A stretch of DNA of 64,000 bases from Adiantum capillus-veneris. Lineage: Eukaryota > Streptophyta > Polypodiopsida > Polypodiales > Pteridaceae. The translations under genes were made by a program, and so were the position numbers. Positions within the stretch are counted from its first letter, which is position 1; each line of letters opens with the position of its first letter. The notes beneath the pieces are model-generated. The model searched no databases and was not told the DNA's origin. It worked only from the letters and a program-made list of their open reading frames with translations. Below, one piece after another: positions 1-10,228 of this stretch. The stretch covers positions 153,139,057 to 153,203,056 of the forward strand of contig CM043952.1 in NCBI GenBank assembly GCA_014529385.2, in the 5' to 3' direction.

Positions 1-171
1 TCACTTAAATTAATAAGTGAAAAATGTCAAAAATAGGGAAAATAGGCTAAATGCCCTGGAAAAATCCCCTAACTGATTCTAATGGATTCTGATGGGAATA
101 CTGATGATCATGCTGTGTGCAACCAGAGGATATGCATCTATACCAAGTGACTCAGCATGCACGGTCTACGA
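1..171 (-). repeat. 3' LTR of C1, U3 start only
   Basis: This segment matches 6050-6220 over its whole length with only a few differences (for example CAGC versus GGGA near 153 and 6202). Because the element lies on the minus strand, this is the first part of its 3' LTR; the rest lies left of the window. A small hairpin, TCACTTA/TAAGTGA with a 6-base loop, lies at 1-20 and again at 6050-6069. Confidence 0.85.
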
Positions 172-2343
172 CTCTGGATAATCCTTGAAGAACTCTTCGT
201 CTACCCACACCACTTCATGGGTTCCTCGATCCTTGAACTTCAAAAAATATTGTTGCACTTGCTTCTTCGAACCATGGCGAAAATGATGCAACAACACTTG
301 CTCCGGCTCCATGACTTCAGCTTCATCGATGGTCTCCGGTTCTTCTTCTTCCGAAATGTCCTTTGGAGGTATTCCTTGAAACACTTTCAACCAAGAAACA
401 TGGAAAACGTTGTGCATTGACCATGAGTTAGGCAACTGCAATTTCATTGAAACCTCATTTATCTTTTTAATGATTGGAAATGGACCATACATACGAAAAG
501 ACAACTTTGGACACTTCTTTCCAACTTGCTTAAGATGTTGCTTCATGATTCTTAAATACATCCGATCTCCTTCCTTGATCGAAACATCCTGACGATGCTT
601 ATTAACCTTCCGTGAATAAGATTCCTGAGCCTTGCTTAGCTGAAGCTTCACACTCTCAAAAATCTCATCCAATGACTGACTTTCAGCATTAGCATCCGGC
701 ATTTGACTAACCGAGCGAGTCAAAAGTGATTGGAATGGACGGCCAAAAGATGCCTCATATGGAGTTCGACCAATAGCAGAAGAAAAAGAGTCATTCAAAA
801 TAGCCTGTAACAATGGCAGATAGAGCTCCCACTGAGGCTGCTGATCATGTACATATGACTTTAAAACATCAAAAGCCAATTGATTGTAAATTTCTGTTTG
901 ACCATCTGATTGTGGATGAAAAGCCGATGAAAAATTCAACTTAGTGTCAAAATTTTAAAAGAGTGCGCGCCAAAAATTGGACGTGAACTTAACACCCCTA
1001 TCTGAAACAATTGACTTTGGCAAACCACAGAGGGGGTACCAATGCTTAATGAACAACCGTGCTACATCTTGTGCAGTAACTGTGGCTTTACAAGGAATCA
1101 ACATGCAAAATTTGCTGAAACGATCAACAATTGTTAAACATTGAGTGTTCCTTGAATGCAAACTTAGTGGTAGGTTAGTCACAAAATCCATAGAAATATC
1201 CTGAAAAGGTCCATTGGGAATAGGCAGCGGAAGCAAGAGGCCTTGCTGCTTACCCCGAGGAGCTTTTACTTTTTGACATATAGTACACTGTGTGACATAA
1301 CGAAACACATGCTTTCGTATTTTAGGCCAATAAAAAAATCGTTCAATGTTTTTCAATGTGGTGTTCATTCCCCTGTGCCCACCCGTGAGAGAATCATGTG
1401 CATCATGCAATATGGTTGGCCTGAGAGAGGGCAATACACATAACCGTTGACGAAAAAACAACAATCCATCACGAATGAGAGAGTTGCTGGGTCCTTGGGA
1501 AGCAAGAGCCTGCAACCAATGCTTACCAAACTCGGAATCCGCATACTGATTCTTCATGCTGTCAAAAGACTCACCCTGAATAGAAAATGTGGTTCTTGAC
1601 TCAAGAGCCAAAATCTGTCCTTTGCGACTCAACGCATCTGCAATAGGGTTAGCTTTTCCAGGCACATACTCAATCAAACCTCCAAATTGCTCAAAAAATT
1701 GTGACCACCGTGCTTGGCGATCACTCCAATGTGCACTAGGTATAGACTGGAGCCACTTGAGGGCTTGATGATCTGTGCGCATTGTAAACTCTCTACCATA
1801 AAGAAAATGCTTCGAATGCTTAAGAGAGTGAATGACAGACAAAAGTTCTTTATCATAAACTGAATAATTCTTTTCCGCACTATTGAGCTTCCGGCTAAGG
1901 AAAGCTACTGGACGACCATGTTGCTGAAGCATAGCGCCTATGGCGACATTGCTCGCATCCGTCCGTACCTCAAAGGGATCATCCCAAGAGGCAAGGATAA
2001 GACATTGTGCTTCTGTCACCGCAACCTTGAGAGCTGCAAAAGCCTCAATGGCAGCCTTGGGCAAGTCTAAGCGCTGACGGCGAGTCTTTACCCCTTTCAA
2101 AACATTAGTCATAGGTGTAGCAATGCGTGCAAAATTCTCTATGTGCGAACTATATGCTTGACATAAACCAAGAAAAGAACGCACATCATATGCAGTTTTG
2201 GGCAAATCCCAATTACAAACCTGCTCCACCTTCGCGGGATCTAGCTTGACGCCTTCTGCAGAAATGATATAACCCAGATAAGTGACTTCAGTAAGAAAAA
2301 ATTCAGACTTCTTAGCTGCAATGTACAACTGACACTCATCCAA
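166..2343 (-). pseudogene. C1 pol 3' part: RT connection, RNase H, integrase, chromodomain
   Basis: One reading frame runs from 2343 to 166, broken by a TAA at 955-957. In order it shows the RT thumb/connection (YLGYIIS, SFLGLC), RNase H (FEVRTDAS, YDKELLSV, MRTDHQAL, ADALSRK) and the integrase zinc finger (GGH...H with CTICQK). The integrase core follows, with the first Asp in SMDFV, the second in VSDRG, and the Glu in SDGQTE just after the stop. The C-terminus is chromodomain-like (YFLKFKDR, VWVDEEFF), which in chromoviruses guides integration to marked chromatin. The stop codon falls between the second catalytic Asp and the Glu, so no complete integrase could be made. The frame ends inside the LTR edge. 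Confidence 0.88.
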
Positions 2344-2348
2344 ACGAG

Positions 2349-2973
2349 TTAGTACCTTTCAACATCTCTTTCATGTTGTTCCCACGATGCAGAAAAAATG
2401 AGAATATCATCTAAAAAGATGAACACACATACACTGACCATATCACCGAAACGACCTACCATGAGACGATTGAATGTACCCACGGCACGTGTCAATCCAA
2501 AAGGCATAACAATATATTCGCCCTCGCTCGGTGCAAAAGGCGGTCTTGAAAATGTCGCCTTTGAATACCCGTACCTGATGATATCCACTTTTGAGATCGA
2601 CCTTGCTGAAAACCTTTGCCCCATTGAGCCTATTGAGGATATACTCAATGCGAGGCATCGGAAACTTGTTCTTAACGGTCATCTTGTTTAATGCCCTGTA
2701 ATCAACACACAAACTAGACGAACCATCCTTCTTGCGAACAAACAAAATAGGAGCAACAAAAGGACTTACACTAGGGCGTATGAATCCTCTAGCCACCAAC
2801 TCCATGAGTTGTCGCTCTAACTCTTCCTCCTGTGTCTTGTTCAATCGACAGGGAGCCTTACTAATAGGCTGTGCTCCCTCCATAAGCTCCATGCGATGGT
2901 CCTCCGGCTGCTCGGGTGGGAGACGAGGTGGAAGATCATCCTGCAAAAAGAGATGTTTAAACTTCGTAAACAA
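2349..2973 (-). pseudogene. C1 reverse transcriptase palm, frameshifted
   Basis: The N-terminal half (2973-2443 frame) carries the motifs RGFIRPSVSPF, FVRKKDGS, CVDYRALN and [12 protein letters not shown]. After KTAF the sense frame moves to 2648-2349, which carries YIVMPFGLT and the catalytic FLDD box. A stop at 2349-2351 and another frame change precede the RT connection domain at 2343. At least two frameshifts are therefore needed to read the RT, and the copy is dead. Order and spacing match the Ty3/gypsy RT family. Confidence 0.85.
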
Positions 2974-3470
2974 CTCTGAATACTTAGCTGGAGCCTAAAT
3001 GCTTTGGGAAACTGGAGCAGCATAGATGAATGCCGCTTGTGCTCCTCGTCGTAACTCACGCGTGACCTGCACATGTGAGATGAGAGGCAAAGAATGCAAG
3101 TCCTCCTCAGCACGAATGATGAGGGAGGAATTAGTTTTGGCATGTAAAGTGACAGTGTTAGCCTCCAATCAATGAGAGGGTTGAGGTCATGAAACCATCT
3201 TATGCCCAAAATCATATCACATCCTGAGAGAGGAGACACAAGAAATTTCCTACTGAAAGCAGCTTGTTGAACGGTAAACATCACATCAAGGCACTCCTTC
3301 GTGATGAGAGAGTCCATGCCAAGAGCGAAGCCAGAAACCTCGAGAGGAGATTTCTGACTAACCTCAAGGCGGGCTCTCTCAACAAGAGGGGGACTAATCA
3401 CATCATGCATACTGCCTGGATCAAACAATATGATAAAACGCTGACCCTTTACATGACCATAACACTTCAT
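2974..3470 (-). pseudogene. C1 aspartic protease region
   Basis: The minus-strand frame starting near 3470 reads through a retropepsin-like core: a catalytic-site motif FDPGS (family usual D-[ST]-G-[AS]; a P in the second position is also seen in C4), then CDMILGIRWFHDLNPLIDW, which matches the C-terminal 'xLLGxxWL' part of retrotransposon proteases. The frame is lost at about 3170, before the RT. The protease would cut the Gag-Pol polyprotein. It sits between the gag zinc knuckle and the RT, as expected. Confidence 0.75.
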
Positions 3471-3579
3471 GAGGGACTTATCAATGTGTGTGTCAGAGTC
3501 AGGAGAAGATGCAGGTTGGTTTGTGATAGTGCTTGTGGTTGCTGTGGGTGCCTTTTGTTCTTTAGGTGGGACTGTCTTA

Positions 3580-4757
3580 GGACAGGCCTTCTTAATGTGA
3601 CCCTTGACGTGACATTGAAAACATCTACCTTATTTAGCATAAATCACTTGTTCTTCAGCCGTGATGTATCCTTCTACAATTCCTTGTGCAGCTTTTTCAT
3701 CTGGGCTTAGCTTAGGTTTTGCAGGTGCTTTAGCTTTACCCTTAGATTCATTGTTAGAGTTCTTTTCCGAGGAATTAGAGAAAGAAGGGCTAGAAGAATT
3801 ACCCTTCTTACCATTCTTACCGTCCTTACCATTCTGCGTGGTCTGAGAATTCTGAGAGGTCCCTTGAGAAGTCTTGTTCTCCTTAGGCTTTCCCTTGTTG
3901 TGCTTCATCTCTTGGGAGAGAGCAATCGCTACCGCCTTGTTGAGATCCGCAGGGTCAAAGACTTCTACATCAAACTTGATGTATTCGTCTAACCTAAAGA
4001 GGAAAGCCTCCTTGCGCTCATCATCTGATTTGCGTAATTGAGTGCCTAGCTGCAAAACACGATTAGAAAAAGAGACGACTGGCATACCATGTTGCTTGAG
4101 ATTGCGCCAATCTTCCTTCAAGCGTGCGAGGTACTGAGGAGGCATAAACCGCGCCTTGAGCTTGTCTTGGAAATCAGCCCAACTGAAGGACAGGGGCGTG
4201 AGTTCGTCGGCTTCCTCTAGATGCACGGCTAGCTCTGCCTCTTGCCATGCGTGGTACCAATTGATGGCATCACCGGCAAGGTACATAGCTGCCGTCAAAA
4301 CCTTGCTATTTCCTGTCTTCTTAGTTGTCGCAAAATAAGCATTAAATTGATGCAACCAAGAATGAATAAGCGTAGCATCCATCTTACCATCATACTTACT
4401 GAAAGTCAACTTCTCTATGATTGGGTTGTTGGAATCCGCATCGTCGCTTGCGCCACTTGATGAACTCCCACGATCTTTGGTTGGTTCGGACTTCGAGGCA
4501 AGTACTTGTCGAATCAATTCTTGAGTGCGTAGTTCTCGTTGAGCCTCACGCTCGATCTCCAAGGCCACTCTTTGAGCTTCAAGCTGAGCCTCCAAGGTTG
4601 CGCTTTGAGCTGCACGCTCGGCCTCCAAGGCCGCGCTTCGTGCTGTCGCTTCCTCCTTTCTTTGTTCTTTTCTTTCTTTTCGTTCGTCGCGCTCGCGTTC
4701 TAAAGCAAGGCGATTTGCTTCTTGTTTGGCCATCATCTGCTTGACCATTGCCTCCAT
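3580..4757 (-). pseudogene. C1 gag (capsid) with CCHC zinc knuckle cut off by a stop
   Basis: The open part (4757-3630, 375 codons) begins with a highly charged, coiled-coil-like stretch rich in E, R, K and A (about residues 10-80). It continues with a retrotransposon Gag domain (INWYHAW, FQDKLKARFMPP, VVSFSNRVLQLGTQLR). A low-complexity K/N/S-rich tail follows. A TAA at 3630-3632 stops the frame. Directly after it, in the same frame, lies the nucleocapsid zinc knuckle CFQCHVKGHIKKAC (CX2CX4HX4C, about 3620-3580). The knuckle binds retroelement RNA, so the stop would separate capsid from nucleocapsid. The true start could lie upstream of 4757, because the frame stays open into a proline-rich stretch. 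Confidence 0.88.
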
Positions 4758-5160
4758 AGGGTTTGGTACACTTGGTGGCGTAGATGGCGAAGGGGGAGGG
4801 TCAAAAAAATCTCCTGGTGGGGAAAATTCGCTTGCAAACCGTGTTTGAGAAGGATCTTCTCTTCACCTGAGTTCTACTCCTTTCTGCGAGCGCACCCCTT
4901 GGCGGCCTTGCGCTCACACAAAGGTTGCTTTTTCCCACCTCACATCGATTGGCCGGCCGCTAAGTGCACGGTCCGCTCTCAATGAGTGAAAAGAGACACA
5001 AGGGGAGGTTGGACAAGCCCTTCTTTCTTGGGATTCCTGTCACTCTTCAAAAAACACGATTAGGAATCGACACGCCCAAGCGAACTTGGGTTCGTGCGAC
5101 CGTAACAAGCAAAAAAAATTCTTGTGATTCTTTCCTTGAGTGATACAGAACACTGCCAAA

Positions 5161-5172
5161 GCTTTGATACCA
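5161..5172 (-). other. Primer-binding site of C1
   Basis: On the minus strand this reads TGGTATCAAAGC, one mismatch from the initiator-Met tRNA complement TGGTATCAGAGC found exactly in C3 and C4. It lies one base from the LTR end (…CCTACA) and upstream of gag, as expected for minus-strand priming. Confidence 0.8.
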
Positions 5173-5173
5173 A

Positions 5174-6220
5174 TGTAGGGTGCAACGGAATGAATGTTGT
5201 ACTTTCTCAAGATGAGTGATCCATATTTGCTCAAGGTTCCTTTTAGTTCTTATGGAAGGGGGAGCCTTCCGTTCTTAATGGAGAGTGCTATGATCACGAA
5301 CAAAGTGAGTGGACACTGTGCGTGCAAGTGTATGAGACTGAGAGATAGAGAGAAGAGAGATACAACACCAGAGACGTCGTAAAACCCTCCTCCGAAGGCC
5401 CCACTCTCGTCGGCGAGAGTGGTCTACTATTGATTGCACAAAGTGGTACAATGATGATGCATGGAAACTGATGCAACTCGGGGCTATGTCGGTGATGACG
5501 ACGGGGATGGCGACGCTGACTGAAATCTGCAAGCTTTTCACGGCTGTCCAAAAACGCTATTTGCTAAAAATCTGGGACTGTTTTGGGACTGCTGAAAAAC
5601 GCAGATTTGGCTGCGTTTTTGGGGGCTGAATATCTTGACAAAAACGCTGATATGCTGCTGTTTCTGAGGCTGAAAATCGCTGCTTATCTGCTGTCGTTAA
5701 GGCTGAAAACGCTGGTATCTGGCAGCCCTTTGATGGAGATGGAAAACGCTAGATGCAAGGGATGCAAGCGGTCCGGATCGGGCTGAAAACGCCAAGGCAA
5801 GAAGCTGCTGGTGATGAGCAAAGCGCTAGGGCTGAAGTGTTGGCGATGAGGCTGGAACCAAAAATGCCAAGTGCTGAAGATTGGAAACGCTAGCTGCAAT
5901 GGGTGCTTGAGGGGTTCTTGCTGAGAGAGGGGAGTACCTGCTCTTGCCAAAGGCCTGTTGTGCTCCTTGCTCATCTGCCAAAGAGTGCTAGCTTTGGTTT
6001 GCTTATATATTTTCTTACCCAAATTGCCCTACCTACTTTTGTTGGGAAGTCACTTAAATTAATAAGTGAAAAATGTCAAAAATAGGGAAAATAGGCTAAA
6101 TGCCCTGGAAAAATCCCCTAACTGATTCTAATGGATTCTGATGGGAATACTGATGATCATGCTTTGTGCAACCAGAGGATATGCATCTATACCAAGTGAC
6201 TGGGAATGCACGGTCTACGA
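5174..6220 (-). repeat. 5' LTR of C1
   Basis: It is bounded on the left by the primer-binding site (the LTR ends TACA on the minus strand) and on the right by the end of similarity with 1-171. The length is about 1.05 kb. The body contains many degenerate copies of a 'GCTGAAAACGCT'-like motif between about 5560 and 5890. The exact outer edge is uncertain by about 10 bases, because the best TG start is near 6210 while identity continues to 6220. Confidence 0.8.
6002..6012 (-). promoter_or_regulatory. TATA box in C1 5' LTR
   Basis: The minus strand reads ATATATAAGC. It lies about 0.2 kb inside the LTR start, the expected place for the U3 promoter driving leftward transcription of C1. Confidence 0.5.
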
Positions 6221-6345
6221 ATAGACTCACAAAAAGTGCCAGATCACTTCGGAAACCCTGTTATGGTGTAGCTTGTCCACGGACACATAGGGTTGGATGT
6301 GTCACGTGACAAAAATCTAGCCGAAAGCTTATAATACTTTCCAGT

Positions 6346-7230
6346 TCACATAGTCTTGGAATTCTTGGGTATCTTTAGATAGACCCATTGTCCCACCTCT
6401 AGAGTCCTTGTAGACCTCTGTTGATTAGCATAAGTAGTAACTCGATCACAAGCAGTCCTTATGCTATCCTTAGCCAATTCAAGCATTTGTTGCATATAAT
6501 ACAAGAAATATCGAGCCTGGCGATCCTCGACTTTCTCTAAGCCAATAGCAATAGGGGATTTAGGCTCAAATCCATACATCAGCATATAGCAATAGGGGAT
6601 TTAGGCTCAAATCCATACATCTACATGAATGGACTAAATCCAGTAGTAGAATGCTTGCTACTATTGTAGGCAAACTCTAATTGTGGAAGATACCTTTCCC
6701 AATCGGACTGCCTGTGAGAGACATAAGCTCTCAACATGTTCTCTAACGTCTGATTCATCCTCTCAGTCTGTCCGTCAGACTCAGGATGATCAAAGGACTA
6801 CATACTCAACTTCGTCCGAAGGTGAGCGAACACATCTTGCCAAAATCGCCCAGTGAACTCGGTGTCCCGATCACTGACGATATTCTCTGGCAGACTATAC
6901 AGCTTATAAAGCTGATCGACAAATAAAACCGCCAACTCATAGCTTTTTACCATCGACTTCGTTGGTATAAACTTCACCATTTTTGTAAGTCTATCGACCA
7001 CAACCCACAATCCACATCTCTCCTCAAGGTAGGCCAATAGAAGAATGTCTCTACCGCTTTAACTGTTGCATCAATATCACGATGCCCTGCATACGGTGGG
7101 ACATGACTCTCTTCCATGACCTTATGTCGCAATGGCCTAGTGACACAAAGTCTGCCATGCATCATCTTAAAATCATCTCTGAGGAGGTAGTGCTCATGAT
7201 GTTGCCCCTCTTGCAACTGTTCAAAGATCC
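6346..7230 (-). pseudogene. C2 integrase, deleted and frameshifted
   Basis: The parts in order are the N-terminal zinc region (VPPYAGHRDIDATVKAVETF then YWPTL, 7216-7050), the catalytic core with VDRLTKMVKFIP and NIVSDRDTEF (7037-6798), a stretch with SDGQTER (about 6790-6600), and the C-terminal region VGQWVYLKIP (6585-6346). Between YWPTLRRDV and the GLW…VDRLT segment the CX2C half of the zinc finger and the first catalytic Asp are gone, a deletion at about 7035. A 41-bp tandem duplication (about 6546-6627) also interrupts the 3' part. It cannot be functional. Confidence 0.8.
6546..6627 (-). repeat. 41-bp tandem duplication in C2 integrase
   Basis: The sequence TAGCAATAGGGGATTTAGGC and what follows, up to CCATACATC, occurs twice in direct succession (starts at 6546 and 6587). 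Confidence 0.85.
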
Positions 7231-7330
7231 TTCAAAATCTTCATCAATAGCATAGTGTTCCTTCATGTCATCAACCTCATGATGATAAGGAATTGACATA
7301 GCTGAAATTTGTGGCTTCCTTGATAACGCA

Positions 7331-7696
7331 TCAGCCCACAACATTCTTCTTGCCTTCCACGTGCATAATCTGGAAGTGGAACATAGAAAGAATGTTTGCC
7401 CACTGCATATGCTTTTCGGATAACTTTGACTGTGTCAAGAAGTATTGCAAGGTCTGATGGTCTGTTTGGACAACAAAATAAGCACCTAAGAGGTAGTGCT
7501 TCCAACTAGAAAGTGCATGAATCACGGCCAAGAGCTCTTTCTCATAGACTTGCATAGTCTTCTCTGGCCCTTGCAAAATTCGGCTCTCATAAGCTACTAC
7601 CCGTCCATCTTGCATTAGCACTGCTCTGATGCTACTGCCACACGCGTCACATTGGACCACAAATGACTTCTTAAGATCTGGCAAACTTATGCACAA
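7331..7696 (-). pseudogene. C2 RNase H domain
   Basis: An open frame of 121 codons shows the Ty3/gypsy RNase H signature: QCDACGSSIRAVLMQ (first Asp), VAYESRIL, VYEKELLAVIHAL (Glu), VQTDHQTLQYF (Asp), followed by the connecting LSEKHMQWANILS. The final Asp-containing ADALSRK lies in the next frame (7344-7162). It is directly adjacent to gag sequence, showing loss of the RT. Confidence 0.85.
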
Positions 7697-7719
7697 AAGG
7701 CTTCCTTTCCTGTTTTTTT

Positions 7720-8860
7720 ACGTGTGCTCCAAAAGTCCCAGCTAAATCCTTATCTTTGGTGGCCTTTTCTGACCCCCTGTGACGCTTCAGGAGCCGTTTT
7801 CACAAAGGGCTTCTTCACTAAATTTTTCTTCTACTGCCCTCCTTTCTCGTTGCTCGGAAACCCATTGTCCTCTCCTTTCAACAAGGAAAGACCAGTGTTA
7901 GCAACTTCCATGAGCTGAGTGAGGGTAGCCACTCTGTTCTTGGTACAATAGTCCCGAAGCCCTTTAGGCAGCCCACAACAGTACTTCTCTATGTGCTCTG
8001 TCAATGGCACAAATCTATAGGAGGTCACTGAGAGTTAACGCTTTACAAAACCTCCAATTGTACTCCAGCACGCTCTTGCATGTAGCCGAAGTAAGCTGGT
8101 GCCAATCTGTCATGACGTCGGCTTCAAATTCATTTGACAGCCAAGCAGATGCAAATATTCGCTTGAAGTAGACCCAAGTGGCGGGTGCGTGTCCTTGCAT
8201 TAACAATGTCGTCCACCATGTAAGCGCATTGTCCTTCAAGAAAGTGGCAGCTTTCCTGACCTTAGAGACCTCTGTAAAATTCCCTCCTGCATAAGCTGTA
8301 TCAAACTGTTGCAGGAAAGCCTTTGCTTTATCCTCAAAGCCGCTGAAAGTGCTAAACTTTAGAGCTGCACCACCTTCTTTGTAAGCTTTCGGTTTTTCCA
8401 GTGCCCCCAAATTGTCATAGGGAATTGTCTGCAACATGGGCACTGTAGTAGGAATCATTGGCACGTCTTGACCATTAACATTTTGCGTCAGAGGTGCCAT
8501 ATCTGGCTGCTGTCCAAAAAAACCAGCCATGCTAAAATGAGCATGTGGCACCCCAAACTGGCCTTGGTTGCTCGAAAACCTTGCTACATGCCGATGCTAC
8601 CATACATGGGGTTTGGCATGATGCCTTGCATACCCCCAAACACTGTTCCTGGCATGTACGACTGACTTCTAGGCGCCCCCGAAATACCTAGGATGTACCG
8701 TGGGTGGTGGAAAAGCTCGATGCATTGCCTGGTAACCAGTTCCATGTCCATTCAAGACAACATGTGGGCTGAACTGGCATAGCCTGTGGAATAGGCGTCC
8801 TAACCACCTGTTTAAGGACGGGAGGAACCTGTTTTGGAGCCCTCGACTCCGCAACATGCG
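7720..8860 (-). pseudogene. C2 gag
   Basis: The minus-strand frames 8551-8015 and 8028-7831 carry a retrotransposon Gag domain: FSTFSGFEDKAKAFLQQFD, ATFLKDNALTWWTTLL, WVYFKRIFASAW, then HIEKYCCGLPKGLRDYC and LTQLMEVANTG. The two parts are in different frames around 8020. A lysine-rich tail in yet another frame follows to about 7720. No zinc knuckle was found; it was probably lost with the internal deletion. Confidence 0.8.
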
Positions 8861-9508
8861 AGAGTTCCCTTCAAACTCAAAAGCTTTTGGTCCAAAAGCA
8901 ATGCCAAAAAGCTGCTAGCGTAAATCACAAAATTCCGTACAACTGCCACTTCAGCAGTCCGCGCAAAACGCGGAAATCCGTACAGCTTGCCACGTTAGCA
9001 CTGTTAGCGTAATTGCCGAAAATCTGCCACGTTATCAGTTGCTACGCAAGACTTTCGGTGTGTGTGTGGGTCCTGCTTTATTTTAATCCTTTGTCACTTG
9101 GGGCCCCAACGGATGGGGTCCCCATAAGTTGGTAGGACTTCTTCTTCTGTTACTCATTCTTCTTAGGGTTTAGGCCCCTCGGCCGACATCTACAAGTTGG
9201 CTCCCTTCTTCAGAGCTTTGACACGTCACCAATTTGTGACAAGAGCCCTCTTGTGGGCATCATATTACTGCACATAGGGAAGAGAGAGAGCAATGTGAGG
9301 TGTGCAGGACATGACTTCTTGCACCACAATGTACATGAGAGGGAAAGCTTGTAGTCAAGAGCTCTTAACTTGTGACAAAATCTCCCAAATAAGCTCTCTC
9401 AGCTTAAATTTCAGCGCTACCTTCTTCTGCATGAGGAAAGTGCACCAAAATGTGCCACTTGGCACGTTTACAAGAAAATTCCCATTTCGGGGTTGCTGCT
9501 TAACTGGT
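8861..9508. other. No gene recognised; AG-rich and GC-variable flank
   Basis: This stretch between the C2 remnant and the C3 insertion holds no supported reading frame, LTR pair or RNA gene. It has small direct repeats such as GCCACGTTA (about 8991 and 9027). It may be leader or LTR sequence of C2, but there is no second copy to prove it. Confidence 0.4.
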
Positions 9509-9513
9509 TGCCC
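9509..9513. repeat. Target-site duplication of C3, left copy (TGCCC)
   Basis: TGCCC lies directly before the TGTCAC start of the 5' LTR and recurs at 17944-17948 directly after the TTACA end of the 3' LTR. A 5-bp duplication is usual for Ty3/gypsy integrases. Confidence 0.92.
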
Positions 9514-9547
9514 TGTCACAAAGCGATGACGTGGCTACCGGCAGCAG

Positions 9548-9671
9548 AAACCCTAATTTCTGCCAAAAACCCTAAAAATCGTGCAAACCCTAATTTCTGC
9601 CAGGAACCCTAATTTTCAGAAACCCTAATTTCTGGAAACCCTAACCCTAAGTGCTGACTGGAAACCCTAAT
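9548..9671 (+). promoter_or_regulatory. Telo-box array in C3 5' LTR
   Basis: AACCCTAA-type motifs recur about seven times in 125 bp, most as AAACCCTAA separated by TTTCTGCC- or TTTCTGG-like spacers. One more AAACCCTAA lies at about 9951. AAACCCTAA is the plant telo-box, known from ribosomal-protein and cell-cycle gene promoters and bound by telomere-repeat-binding Myb proteins. That it acts in this LTR is inference. Confidence 0.6.
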
Positions 9672-9892
9672 TAGGCGGGAAATGCCACATGGCAGCAGGT
9701 ACGGATTTCCGGGATTTGCGGAAGTAAAAAGCATCTGCAAGGGCGACGCAAATTTACTTTTTCTCTACGCTTGGCAAGAGAGAGAGAGAGAAGGATTATT
9801 TGCTTTATTTTGTTTGCTCTCTTGAGAGAGAGAGAAAGACTGCTTTTGATTTCAAGCTTTTGGGGCTCTGCTTTTGGGCATCCCTTGTAACA

Positions 9893-9903
9893 TTTAAATA
9901 CGC
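9893..9903 (+). promoter_or_regulatory. Possible TATA-like element of C3 LTR
   Basis: ATTTAAATACG lies mid-LTR, followed by GGCTCACTTCTC, a plausible initiation region. It is weaker than the TATA boxes of the other LTRs; it is kept in the 3' LTR at about 17680-17690. Confidence 0.3.
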
Positions 9904-10157
9904 GGATTAGGGCTCACTTCTCGGAGCATCTAGACGCAGAGTCTGAGAGTGAAACCCTAACCGCTCTCTTGTACTTTGATATTGATTTAATACATAAAGA
10001 AATACCGAAAGGGGCGCTAGTCTTTGGGGCCAATATCTCTAGGCACGGAACTCCGCCGGGCCAGTGCAAATCTGTTGTGATCCGTGAATTGTTTTGAAGT
10101 GGTTATTTGGTGCTGTCACGATTGATTCTTGACTTGGAGTGTCCAAGTCTGTTATAG

Positions 10158-10169
10158 TGGTATCAGAGC
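10158..10169 (+). other. Primer-binding site of C3
   Basis: TGGTATCAGAGC, exact complement of the initiator-Met tRNA 3' end, one base after the 5' LTR. Confidence 0.9.
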
Positions 10170-10228
10170 ACGACCTATTCCTCAGCTATGGGAAATCCGA
10201 TCCCCAATTTTTTTTTTCCGCAGCACCT

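Larger units (their letters stand above)
1..6220 (-). mobile_element. Ty3/gypsy chromovirus C1 (minus strand, 3' LTR truncated by window edge)
   Basis: Reading leftward from the right end the order is LTR (6220-5174), primer-binding site (5172-5161), gag (4757-about 3580), protease (about 3470), reverse transcriptase, RNase H, integrase and chromodomain (to 166), then the start of a second LTR copy. Bases 1-171 repeat 6050-6220 almost exactly, which marks the U3 starts of the two LTRs. Gag-protease-RT-RNase H-integrase order plus a terminal chromodomain is the chromovirus arrangement. The coding region has at least two in-frame stops (TAA at 3630-3632 and at 955-957) and several frameshifts, so the copy is inactive. 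No target duplication can be tested because the left end is outside the window. Confidence 0.9.
6221..8860 (-). mobile_element. Chromovirus-like remnant C2 (minus strand, internally deleted)
   Basis: Reading leftward: gag (8860-7720), directly followed by RNase H (7696-7331) and integrase (7344-6346). Protease and reverse transcriptase are missing between about 7720 and 7696, so a large internal deletion has joined gag to RNase H. No LTR pair was recognised. The gag resembles that of C3 (shared F..FSGF..KA..F.QQFD.A.AGG pattern), so both come from one lineage. Confidence 0.8.
9514..10156 (+). repeat. 5' LTR of C3
   Basis: It starts TGTCACAAAG and ends GTTATA; the 3' LTR ends GTTACA, so the final CA has mutated to TA here. 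It is 643 bp versus 649 bp for the 3' LTR, and the two are colinear with scattered substitutions. It carries a telo-box array near its start and an AG-rich stretch at about 9777-9840. Confidence 0.93.

Noticed and set aside
5684-6022. 112-codon minus frame in the C1 LTR
   Set aside because: Non-coding LTR sequence; the frame is a by-product of low stop density in the GCTGAAAACGCT repeats.
9548-9671. Interstitial telomere repeat from a chromosome fusion
   Set aside because: The motifs are spaced by non-telomeric words, lie inside an LTR and recur in the partner LTR.
10158-10169. tRNA gene suggested by TGGTATCAGAGC
   Set aside because: It is only the 12-base primer-binding complement next to an LTR; no cloverleaf surrounds it, here or at 35713 and 59719.
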